DNA of 60,037 nucleotides from Nitrosomonas sp. Nm33 (GTDB lineage: Bacteria; Pseudomonadota; Gammaproteobacteria; Burkholderiales; Nitrosomonadaceae), in the NCBI RefSeq assembly GCF_900107265.1, contig NZ_FNPJ01000011.1, forward strand, positions 1 to 60,037, read 5' to 3'. Positions 48,692 to 55,573 of the stretch are shown in pieces. The notes under the pieces were generated by a model, which did not search any database, was not told the origin of the DNA, and saw only the letters and a list, made by a program, of their open reading frames with translations. The number at the start of each line of letters is the position of its first letter. Position 1 is the stretch's first letter. The translations under genes were made by a program, and so were the position numbers.

Positions 48692-49468
48692 GTGAATGAC
48701 AGTCAGCTATTGCGTTATAGTCGCCATATCTTGCTGCCTCAGATTGATGTAAGGGGACAAGAAAAGCTAACGCAATCATGTGTACTGATCGTTGGGGCAG
48801 GGGGACTGGGTTCTCCTGCTGCGCTTTATCTTGCTGCTAGTGGTATCGGAAAAATCGTTATCTGCGACAAAGATAACGTCGACCTAACCAATCTGCAAAG
48901 GCAAATCATCCACAACACCGACGCTATTGGTGAACCTAAAACGACTTCTGCCCGAAGGACTCTTCACCATATCAATCCAGAGGTCGAAATCATGACCTTA
49001 CAAGAGCAGGTAACAGAAGAAATGCTGGTGCATCTGCTTTCTTCCGCTGATGCAGTAGTAGATGCCAGCGACAATTTTGCCACTCGTCATGCCATCAACC
49101 AGGCATGTATTATTCAAAGAAAACCTCTGATCTCAGGTGCTGTTGTGCGCTTTGACGGACAAGTCTCCGTATTTGACCTGCGTTATGCCGACAATCCCTG
49201 TTACCATTGTCTTTTTCCCCTTTCTGGCGAAGATAATGATCCCAATTGCGCTGTCATGGGTGTATTTGCGCCTTTAGCCGGAATCATCGGCTGTATGCAG
49301 GCAGCAGAAACAATCAAAGTTTTGCTGGGTATTGGCAAAACACTTAGCGGTCGTTTACTTTTACTCGACGGGCTGACAATGAAATGGCGAACAATCAACT
49401 TAAAAAAAGATCCTGCATGCGAAGCTTGCAGTCCCAGTGCAGCTGAAAAAAACAATGAAAGCTGGTAG
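48692..49468 (+). CDS. moeB: MoeB/ThiF-type adenylyltransferase
   Basis: 258 residues. E1-like enzyme that adenylates the C-terminal Gly of MoaD or ThiS. ATP site VLIVGAGGLGSPAALYLAASG (read in pieces, ~29-49), DKDNVDLTNLQRQIIH at ~57-72, and zinc Cys pairs CYHC (~170) and CEAC near the C-terminus. GTG start with GGAGG three bases upstream. A damaged second copy lies at 52.3 kb. Molybdopterin or thiamine role cannot be told apart from sequence. Confidence 0.9.
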   Translation: MNDSQLLRYSRHILLPQIDVRGQEKLTQSCVLIVGAGGLGSPAALYLAASGIGKIVICDKDNVDLTNLQRQIIHNTDAIGEPKTTSARRTLHHINPEVEIMTLQEQVTEEMLVHLLSSADAVVDASDNFATRHAINQACIIQRKPLISGAVVRFDGQVSVFDLRYADNPCYHCLFPLSGEDNDPNCAVMGVFAPLAGIIGCMQAAETIKVLLGIGKTLSGRLLLLDGLTMKWRTINLKKDPACEACSPSAAEKNNESW

Positions 49469-49495
49469 ATTAGCTTACAGTGCTCTACCACTCAT

Positions 49496-49733
49496 TCATT
49501 TCAGGTCAAACTGCAGCGCTGCCAATCGTGCATAAAGTTCACTGGTTGCCACTAATTCCGCGTGCGTGCCTAGCGCTTCTAAACGTCCTTGATTAAGAAC
49601 AGCGATCCTGTCCGCTGATTTGACAGTACTCAAGCGATGTGCAATTGCTATCGCGGTACGATGTGCCATCAACTGTGATAGCGCTTGCTGTATCCAATAT
49701 TCACTTTCTGCATCCAACGCACTGGTCGCTTCA
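49496..49733 (-). pseudogene. 3' fragment of an MsbA-type ABC exporter (copy 1)
   Basis: The last ~79 residues of an exporter ATPase domain: D-loop SALDAE, the switch His in [18 protein letters not shown], and the end [13 protein letters not shown]. Walker A, the signature motif and the whole membrane domain are missing. Homology to the second copy (52752-53176) stops sharply at about 49733, where a sulfotransferase fragment begins, so this is a deletion or recombination joint. It is convergent with moeB. Confidence 0.85.
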
Positions 49734-49896
49734 GATATTCTTCAGTTGTGATCCCGAGCGCCAGCGCGGTGGAAAAAGGAGATACTTCCAGGTAGATATT
49801 GAAATCTTCGGCTGGCACACCAAGCCGGTTGCGTGCCAGCAGTTCACAAAGAAAGTGGCTGCCACTGCGTGGCAATGTAGCTATGATGCAATCCAT
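49734..49896 (-). pseudogene. 5' fragment of a sulfotransferase-like gene
   Basis: About 54 residues. MDCIIATLPRSGSHFLCELL has the P-loop-like PAPS motif (TLPRSGSHFL) and resembles Stf0-type sulfotransferases, followed by PAEDFNIYL. At 49733 the frame runs into the msbA 3' fragment, so all the rest of the enzyme is lost. Start ATG 49896 lies 33 bases after the pyruvyl transferase stop on the same strand. Confidence 0.65.
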
Positions 49897-49929
49897 CTTT
49901 AATGACCTCTATAATGAACGGAGCCGATC

Positions 49930-50784
49930 TCAGTCGGAAAGAAAATCATGTATCCAAGCACGCAAATAGATGCCAAGTTTTATAGAATCGATCTTGCTGT
50001 ACTGCTTCAGGATAGAAAGATATTTAGGTTTTTTCATGTTAACTGAATTTCGTTTGTACCACTCACTGGCATCGACTTGATGATTCTGAAAAACAACACT
50101 TGAAGAAGGCAGGGAGATACTCTCAACCCAATCAGCCCATTTTGTTTTGCAATCAATATAGCCATTAGAAAAAAAACCGAATGGGACGCCATATGCATAC
50201 GCAACAATCGCGGCGTGCATAGCACCCGTTAGTACAAAATCAGCTTTCACGATTTTTGAAATTATTTCAATCAAATCCTGAAAATTTCTTGTTTCCGGTT
50301 GCAATAATTCATCACAACCAAATTCAACTGGAGAGTAATCTTTTCTCTTTGGGTCCAATATATGAGGAATAAGAATCTTCTTGCCATAGTTGATCCTTTG
50401 TTGTTGTACAACCAGTGGCAAAATTATTGCTGGATCACCAGTCACAGAAGTTTTTAAGCCAGCATTTTCTAATGCAACTTTTGTTAAAGGCCCCCTACAA
50501 CCATAAATATCAGATTGCTTTACTAACTCAGGGGACAACTCTTCGCCACGATAGCCACAACCAATAAATACAGGCCTTCTCCCCTTTTTCAATAATGACT
50601 CGATAATTGGATCATAAAGCACTGAGCCGAGTAAGGCATACGCCTTGGAACGGTCTGAACATATTCGCTGCCATGCTTTAGTTTTATATAGATTGCACCC
50701 AATTAAATGCGATAAATGATCACCAAAGTTATGGTAATTCAATGAAGGTATCCATTCATAAATCGAACTATCGTGATCAGACAA
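49930..50784 (-). CDS. Polysaccharide pyruvyl transferase family protein
   Basis: 284 residues, family PF04230. Puts pyruvate ketals on sugar residues of extracellular polysaccharides. NYHNFGDHLSHLIG near the N-terminus, GCGYRGEELSPELVKQSDIYGCRGPLT (in pieces, ~74-100), a GDPAIILP motif at ~115, and the GAMHAAIVAYAYGVPFGFF motif near residue 195. The start is TTG at 50784 with GGAGG four bases upstream; no ATG is nearby, so 5' truncation is possible. A MITE lies upstream. Confidence 0.8.
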   Translation of the reverse strand: MSDHDSSIYEWIPSLNYHNFGDHLSHLIGCNLYKTKAWQRICSDRSKAYALLGSVLYDPIIESLLKKGRRPVFIGCGYRGEELSPELVKQSDIYGCRGPLTKVALENAGLKTSVTGDPAIILPLVVQQQRINYGKKILIPHILDPKRKDYSPVEFGCDELLQPETRNFQDLIEIISKIVKADFVLTGAMHAAIVAYAYGVPFGFFSNGYIDCKTKWADWVESISLPSSSVVFQNHQVDASEWYKRNSVNMKKPKYLSILKQYSKIDSIKLGIYLRAWIHDFLSD

Positions 50785-50885
50785 GTGGCCTCCCGCAGAA
50801 ACCTTCGTAGGTGAACGAAATGTTTGAAGTGTAGTGAGTCGCCATCAAGGTTATGGTGAGGTTGACTCGTGTTTGGTTGATAATG

Positions 50886-50995
50886 GAGACCTCTGCATAA
50901 CTATGTTTTTAGAGTTTTTTTGTGTATGTGTTACCCATAAAATCAATCACTTAAAAATACTAAATTATCCAAAAAGGCAGTTATGCAGAGGTCTC
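50886..50995. mobile_element. 110-base MITE with 17-base inverted repeats and 5-base target duplication
   Basis: GAGACCTCTGCATAACT at 50886-50902 is repeated inverted and perfectly at 50979-50995. The element is flanked on both sides by TAATG (50881-50885 and 50996-51000). The interior is AT-rich and holds no gene. The ends match 15 of 17 bases of the IS5-like end at 59803, so a related IS5-family transposase probably moved it. Confidence 0.9.
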
Positions 50996-51129
50996 TAATG
51001 GCTAAAACGCATGGAAACATAAAGTGGACATGCTTGTCAAGGCACGATCTCACAACCGGCTAGCAGCGAATTGAGTAATTTTAGAAAATCTTTAGAAATC
51101 TTTTTGCCGAATAAAAAGTTTACTGAAGC

Positions 51130-51291
51130 TCAATCTAAAAAATTCTTACGCAGATGTTCAAGCCGGGTGCTGGCCAAAAACCAGTTCAGCGGGCGCAGCA
51201 GCGCGCGAACACGCTTGCGCAACAAGCCTCTCCTTGCCATGACACGGCCGAGGAGGGGCAGATGCATGGCCATCTGTTGCAAGACTCTCAT
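51130..51291 (-). CDS. Short ORF, 53 residues, perhaps the start of a lost gene
   Basis: ATG at 51291, four bases after the stop of the glycosyltransferase-like fragment. The peptide MRVLQQMAMHLPLLGRVMARR... is rich in Arg and Leu and GC-rich in its first part, while its last codons enter AT-rich sequence. It may be the beginning of a gene cut at about 51140, or a spurious frame. No recognisable family. Confidence 0.35.
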   Translation of the reverse strand: MRVLQQMAMHLPLLGRVMARRGLLRKRVRALLRPLNWFLASTRLEHLRKNFLD

Positions 51292-51295
51292 AGGG

Positions 51296-51752
51296 TCATG
51301 TTCCGGTCAACCAAGCTCGAAGAGTGAAGCGCGACCTTTCAGGCTTCTCAGGAATCCGGTATGGCAACAACGCGGCGCGATCGATGGCTTGCCCGGCCGG
51401 TATCAGTGAATCGTCGCCGAAATGAAACCTGGCCTGGAACTGCCGGATCGCCTCCTGCTTCGAGACCCCGGGAACTGCAAAGTGAACGAGGAAGAAATCG
51501 GTGGGCGAGGAGAAGTGATAGGGCCTGGTGTTGAAGGTTTCGTAGGGGACGATAGCGTACAGATCCCCCATGTCCTCACCCTGGATGAGATTCCACACGA
51601 TCTTGTCCTGGTCGCCATTGGTGAACATGCCGTACTTTCCCTCGTCCCACCATGCTTTCACCTGGGATAGATCCGTGGTCAACACACGTTGGAAGAATTC
51701 GTGTGTTTCCCGCGTTGACCTGAAGAAGAAGTTGTCCCCCGCACGAAGGACA
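51296..51752 (-). pseudogene. 3' fragment of a possible glycosyltransferase
   Basis: About 150 residues. Segments VLRAGDNFFFRSTRETHEFF, FTNGDQDKIVWNLI and FFLVHFAVPG recall the DxD-less C-terminal half of GT-A nucleotide-sugar transferases (GT34/GT77-like patterns of the type F-R-S-T, D-Q-D, H-F). Family assignment is tentative. The 5' side joins an IS91-type transposase fragment at about 51740-51752 (the shared GTCCTTCGTGCGGGGGAC), so no start codon of its own remains. Confidence 0.5.
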
Positions 51753-52063
51753 GAAACCTCGCCGTTTGCAGGAAAAGGCAACCAGTTTTTCATGGCTGCA
51801 GTCAGCACAGCGCAGGCGCAGAAAGCCATGCGCTAAAATGCCACATTCAAGAAACGCATCGAACTCGTCTTTGACAAAATCGGGCAAGCCCAAACCGGTT
51901 TCCGTCTCAACTTGTGCAAAGAAGGTCTCAATGTGTTCTTGTACCAATTGGTACAGGGTGGTCCCGGCCGGTGTCGCTCATAATGAATGCGTTTCCCAGC
52001 ATCCGTGTGGTGAGCGGATGCGTGTAGATTCTCTTGTGGGTTGCGGTACGCAGCCGTTGACAT
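51735..52063 (-). pseudogene. N-terminal fragment of an IS91-family transposase
   Basis: LYQLVQEHIETFFAQVETE, then FLECGILAHGFLRLRCADC and KRRGFCPSCG are the zinc-binding N-terminal part of IS91 (Y2 rolling-circle) transposases. The first ~30 residues (from ATG 52063, MSTAAYRNPQEN) are in another frame, so a frameshift lies near 51955-51975. The catalytic Tyr domain is absent; the fragment ends at the glycosyltransferase joint. Confidence 0.75.
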
Positions 52064-52201
52064 GATCTCTGAGAGTGATGTTCGTGCTCAATGTATCGAC
52101 TTCTCGGGCCAGGCCTTGAGCTGCTAATTCACTCTGACGAAAAAGGGCATCTATTTCCCCTTTTCGCTAGCGCTGCCAGCAATAAAACAAGTGGCAAGCC
52201 G

Positions 52202-52315
52202 AGCTCGGAATTCATCAATGAAGATAAGTTGGTGGAAGTAACGCCACAATCCAGCCTGCGCAAAAAATTGTTAACCAAAAACGAAAGAAAACGCGCAGAC
52301 ATGGATGCGAAATAA
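52202..52315 (+). pseudogene. 3' end of a typA/bipA gene
   Basis: About 37 residues: EFINEDKLVEVTPQSSLRKKLLT then KNERKRA, ending at a stop at 52315. This is the conserved C-terminus of the ribosome-binding GTPase TypA/BipA (F-I-D-D-D-E-L-V-E-V-T-P ... E-N-E-R-K-R). The rest of the gene is absent. The moeB pseudogene follows within about 15 bases, a joint that is not an expected gene order. Confidence 0.7.
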
Positions 52316-52327
52316 GCCTGCTCTCAG

Positions 52328-52724
52328 CATCGGAAAAATCGTTATCTGCGACAAAGATCACGTTGATCTTACCAATCTGCAAAGGCAAATCATTCATACT
52401 GCCGATGCGATCGGCTTACCCAAAACGACCTCTGCTCAAAAAATGCTTTATCAGATTAATCCAGAAATCGAGGTTCTGCCTTTACAGGGCAGGTAACTGA
52501 AGATATGCTGCTGCGCTTAATCCTTTGCGATGATGCAGTCGTCGACGCCAGCGACAACTTTGCCATCCGCCATGCACTCAATCAGGCGTGCATTCTCCAT
52601 AAAAAATCCGCTCATTTCGGGCGCTGTCATACGCTTCGATGGGCAAGTTTCGGTATTTGACCTGCGTGAAGCCAACAACCCCTGCTATCCCCCACAGCAA
52701 GAAATATCAACTGAAAGTTAGTCA
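52328..52724 (+). pseudogene. Second, decayed copy of moeB
   Basis: Homologous to moeB at 48692 from GKIVICDKD onward (about three quarters of residues the same by eye): DHVDLTNLQRQIIH, ALNQACI, RFDGQVSVFDLR. It lacks the first ~50 codons (the ATP loop), has frame changes near 52495 and 52605, and loses about 240 bases between NPCY and the last few codons. It cannot make a working enzyme. It is convergent with msbA copy 2, as in copy 1. Confidence 0.85.
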
Positions 52725-52751
52725 ATTAGCTTTCAATGCCATACCACGCAT

Positions 52752-53176
52752 TCATTGCATATCAAACTGCAGCGCCGCCAATCGTGCATAAAGTTCGCTG
52801 GTTGACATCAATTCCGCATGCGTGCCTAGCGCTTCTAAACGTCCATGATTAAGGACTGCGATCCTGTCTGCTGATTTCACAGTGCTCAAGCGATGTGCAA
52901 TTGCTATCGTGGTACGATGTGCCATCAACTGTGATAGCGCTTGCTGTACCCAATATTCACTTTCTGCATCCAACGCACTGGTTGCTTCATCCAACAACAA
53001 AATCGGCGCATTGGCCAAAATGGCACGGGCAATCGCAATTCGCTGTTTCTGCCCACCTGACAATCCTAAACCTGCGTCACCCAAATGTGTTTGATAGCCT
53101 TGCGGCAGGTTAACGATAAACTCATGCGCGTAGGCTGCCTTGGCTGCAATCTCCACTTCTGCGTCCGTTGCATCCT
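52752..53176 (-). pseudogene. 3' fragment of an MsbA-type ABC exporter (copy 2)
   Basis: About 141 residues: [19 protein letters not shown], the signature [16 protein letters not shown], Walker [16 protein letters not shown] and the switch His [15 protein letters not shown]. Walker A and the membrane domain are absent. About 90 per cent like copy 1 where both exist. At ~53176 the homology ends and GC-rich polysaccharide-locus DNA begins. Confidence 0.85.
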
Positions 53177-53693
53177 GGGTCGCCCGCGTACAAGGTCATT
53201 CCGTGCACTTCGCACGTGGCGAGCGAACTCCGTTCCAGCATCGCGACAGCGACCAAGCCGGAGAGCGGTATGGCCGGCATCGCGGCACGCAGCTCTCGCC
53301 AATGCTCGGTTGCTACCGATTCGACGCGCTCTTCGGGCACCTGGGCCGCGGCCAGATAGGCAGCGCGATCAGCGGCGAAATCCTTGGTCCAGCCTCGCTC
53401 GGGCACCTGTTCGGTCGAATCGGGAACCGTGCCTAACACGAGCCGGGCGCTCGACGCCAGCGCGGCGCTGGGTTCGCCCCAGAAGGCAGTGGCCCAGAGA
53501 GGTCGGCAGGCAATGCATCGTCGTTGAAACGCAGGCTCAGGGCGTCCGGACGGACCCTGACCTCGCTTCCCTTCGAGGAGATGACTGCCACGTGGCGGCC
53601 CGAGACGAGTGAATCCAATGCCGGGTACGAATTCCCGAGGATGCTGGCTTCCTGCCACATGGCGAGAGGCAAATTCATACGGTACTTCTGCAT
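53177..53693 (-). pseudogene. Truncated, frameshifted gene of the GC-rich island
   Basis: Begins MQKYRMNLPLAMWQEASILG at 53693 and continues through GRHVAVISSKGSEV and LSLRFNDDAL; between about 53470 and 53530 the sensible frame changes (to FWGEPSAALASSARLVLG) and it is cut at 53176 by the msbA joint. The VAV...RFN spacing faintly recalls GT29 sialyltransferase-like proteins, but this is weak. Last member of the minus-strand island genes, 34 bases after the sulfotransferase. Confidence 0.5.
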
Positions 53694-53727
53694 TGCGTGA
53701 GATCAGTTGATTGCGCGAAGCTGGAGA

Positions 53728-54621
53728 TCATGTGGCGTTCGGATCGAGCAAGGCGCGGTAGGCAGCCGTGAACTGGTCGTGTTGCTGGCGGACTTCCTCG
53801 AGCAATTGCGTAGCCTCTTCCACTTTCATGAACTCCTTCACTTCGGAGACGTAGTAGTGCCGCAAATGTTGCAGCCATGAATGGATTTTCTCTTCGCGGG
53901 TACCCGGATTCGCCGCGGCGAATCTGTCCCACGCGTCGTCGGACTTGTTGGGCCGACGACCCAGGCCGTCAGGGCGGCGCCGCAGAGCATCGAACAATGC
54001 GATGTCCTCGGAGTGCTTTTCCCGCAGTATCGTCATCGCTGCGGTGTCGCCTTGCGCCGGTGCGTTCCGTTGAGTGGCATTCTCGACACCGATCTCAGGT
54101 GCGGCAACCTCGAGCTTCTGTGCAATGTGCTCTGCAAGCTGCGGCAGGGTGTGCGGCAGGCCCACGAAGTCGAAGAGATCCAGGATGTCGAGCGCACAGC
54201 GGTGCAATGGCCGGCTGTCGTCGCGAAAGCTCGGGAACGCGCGCAAGAGTTCCTCGCAGATGGTGTTGCTCTGCGTCGCCGCATATTCTGCAAGCTCCAT
54301 CGGCTGCTCGTGGATGTCCGCGCGCAGCTTGTTGATATGCCTGAGGTTGCTCAGCGACCTGTCGATCGGGTCCCTGAGGACGGTGAAAAGGAACACCCTG
54401 CGTCGCGGGTAGGCGGCAACCAGGTGTTCGTGCACGTAGTGCCCAAAAATGAAAAGCAGCCGGTCAACGGCCAACGGGCCGGGGACGATGAACTCGTTGT
54501 CGCGCAGCCGCTGGATGGCCGATGAGCACACGTACATTTGCCCGCGCTCGAGTTTCGAGCCGAAGGCGGTGTGCAGGGAGGTGCCCGCTGTACGGGTGAT
54601 GTGCAGGCCGATTGCTGGCAT
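53728..54621 (-). CDS. Sulfotransferase (Sulfotransfer_2 type)
   Basis: 297 residues. Transfers sulfate from PAPS to a glycan or similar acceptor. 5'-phosphosulfate loop HITRTAGTSLHTAF at ~7-20 and the 3'-phosphate motif TVLRDPIDRSLSNLRH at ~80-95, in the manner of heparan/chondroitin-type sulfotransferases, with a helical C-terminal extension (~220-297). No membrane segment. Ten bases after the FkbM gene; GC-rich with codon use unlike the dcw genes. No PAPS synthesis gene is in the window. Confidence 0.8.
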   Translation of the reverse strand: MPAIGLHITRTAGTSLHTAFGSKLERGQMYVCSSAIQRLRDNEFIVPGPLAVDRLLFIFGHYVHEHLVAAYPRRRVFLFTVLRDPIDRSLSNLRHINKLRADIHEQPMELAEYAATQSNTICEELLRAFPSFRDDSRPLHRCALDILDLFDFVGLPHTLPQLAEHIAQKLEVAAPEIGVENATQRNAPAQGDTAAMTILREKHSEDIALFDALRRRPDGLGRRPNKSDDAWDRFAAANPGTREEKIHSWLQHLRHYYVSEVKEFMKVEEATQLLEEVRQQHDQFTAAYRALLDPNAT

Positions 54622-54631
54622 AAAGGCGTTG

Positions 54632-55405
54632 TCAGGTGTTTTCTAGCAGCGTTTGCCTGAGAAGTTCGGCCGTTGGCGCGAGACTCTCGACCGGAATCGC
54701 CGCAAAGTACCATGGATGGCCGCTTTCCCGCAGATTTTCCCTCGTGACGAGATCGCCGAAAAGGTCGGCGAGCCCGTAACCCACGTCTTCGAACTGGTGG
54801 AAGAACTGTTCGTCCGAAAACTCGCCGACCTGCTGGCACAGCTCGATCGAGAACTCGAACACCACGATGGGACGCGCCGCCATGAGCGTTTCGCGCGCCC
54901 CGCGCAACACCGCTAGCTCGAAACCCTCGACATCGATCTTGATGAAACGTGGCCGTGACGCCTTCGGGATCACGCGGTCAAGCAACGTCTTGTACGAGCT
55001 GATCTTCGTGTACTTGTCCGACACGTCGCGCGGGGCGAGACCGGAAAGACCGTCTCTGGATTGGTGAATGAAGAAATCGCACGGGCCCTCCTCATTCGAC
55101 AGCGCGAACGGAATCAGGTGGGCGTTCCTCGCGTTGTCGGCAGCAAAGCGCTTGCAGAAGTTCAGCGCACATACAGGCATCGGCTCGACGACGTACAGCG
55201 TTCCCGTTGGGCCAACAGCGTCCCGCAGCGGGAATGCATGGAGCCCCCAGTTCCCTCCTACATCGACCGCCGTATCGCCTGGCTTGACCACGCGCTTGTA
55301 GAACGCGCCGATCAAGGTTTCGAAGAAGCCCATGTCTTCTTCTTGAAGAGCGAAAGCGCGTTGCTTGCTGGCCGCGAGACGCCCTGGATCAACGAACTGT
55401 TCCAT
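54632..55405 (-). CDS. FkbM-family methyltransferase
   Basis: About 257 residues from ATG 55405. SAM motif DTAVDVGGNWGLHAFPLRDAV at ~46-66, VVEPMPVCALNF at ~72, and the FkbM hallmark FIKIDVEGFELAVLRGARETL near residue 155. It probably O-methylates a sugar of a surface glycan. A GTG six codons upstream is in frame, but those codons (GLNT) are the end of an IS481 transposase scrap, so I do not use it. Precedes the sulfotransferase. Confidence 0.85.
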   Translation of the reverse strand: MEQFVDPGRLAASKQRAFALQEEDMGFFETLIGAFYKRVVKPGDTAVDVGGNWGLHAFPLRDAVGPTGTLYVVEPMPVCALNFCKRFAADNARNAHLIPFALSNEEGPCDFFIHQSRDGLSGLAPRDVSDKYTKISSYKTLLDRVIPKASRPRFIKIDVEGFELAVLRGARETLMAARPIVVFEFSIELCQQVGEFSDEQFFHQFEDVGYGLADLFGDLVTRENLRESGHPWYFAAIPVESLAPTAELLRQTLLENT

Positions 55406-55560
55406 ATGTGTGTTTAGTCCCACGGTGTGCTGGAAAGGATCAACATTAAAGCGTTCAGGTTCTTTTGTCCATATCTTGCAGATATATTCATAGGGCGTAA
55501 GGCCGTTGAGAGTTTTGAGGCAGCGTGCGACAAGTTGCGATGCTGCGCAGAGGGCGGACG
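55406..55560 (-). pseudogene. 3' end of an IS481-family transposase
   Basis: The frame LVARCLKTLNGLTPYEYICK, then IWTKEPERFNVDPF and ending GLNT, is the C-terminus of IS481-type (integrase-core) transposases. Only about 45 residues remain, with no terminal repeat that I can define. It lies exactly between the 649-residue glycosyltransferase and the FkbM gene, breaking their operon. Confidence 0.75.
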
Positions 55561-55573
55561 CTACCGGTCATCA

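Noticed and set aside
53085..53612. Plus-strand 175-codon frame at the msbA / island joint
   Set aside because: Arg-rich low-information frame crossing a recombination joint; no homology pattern.
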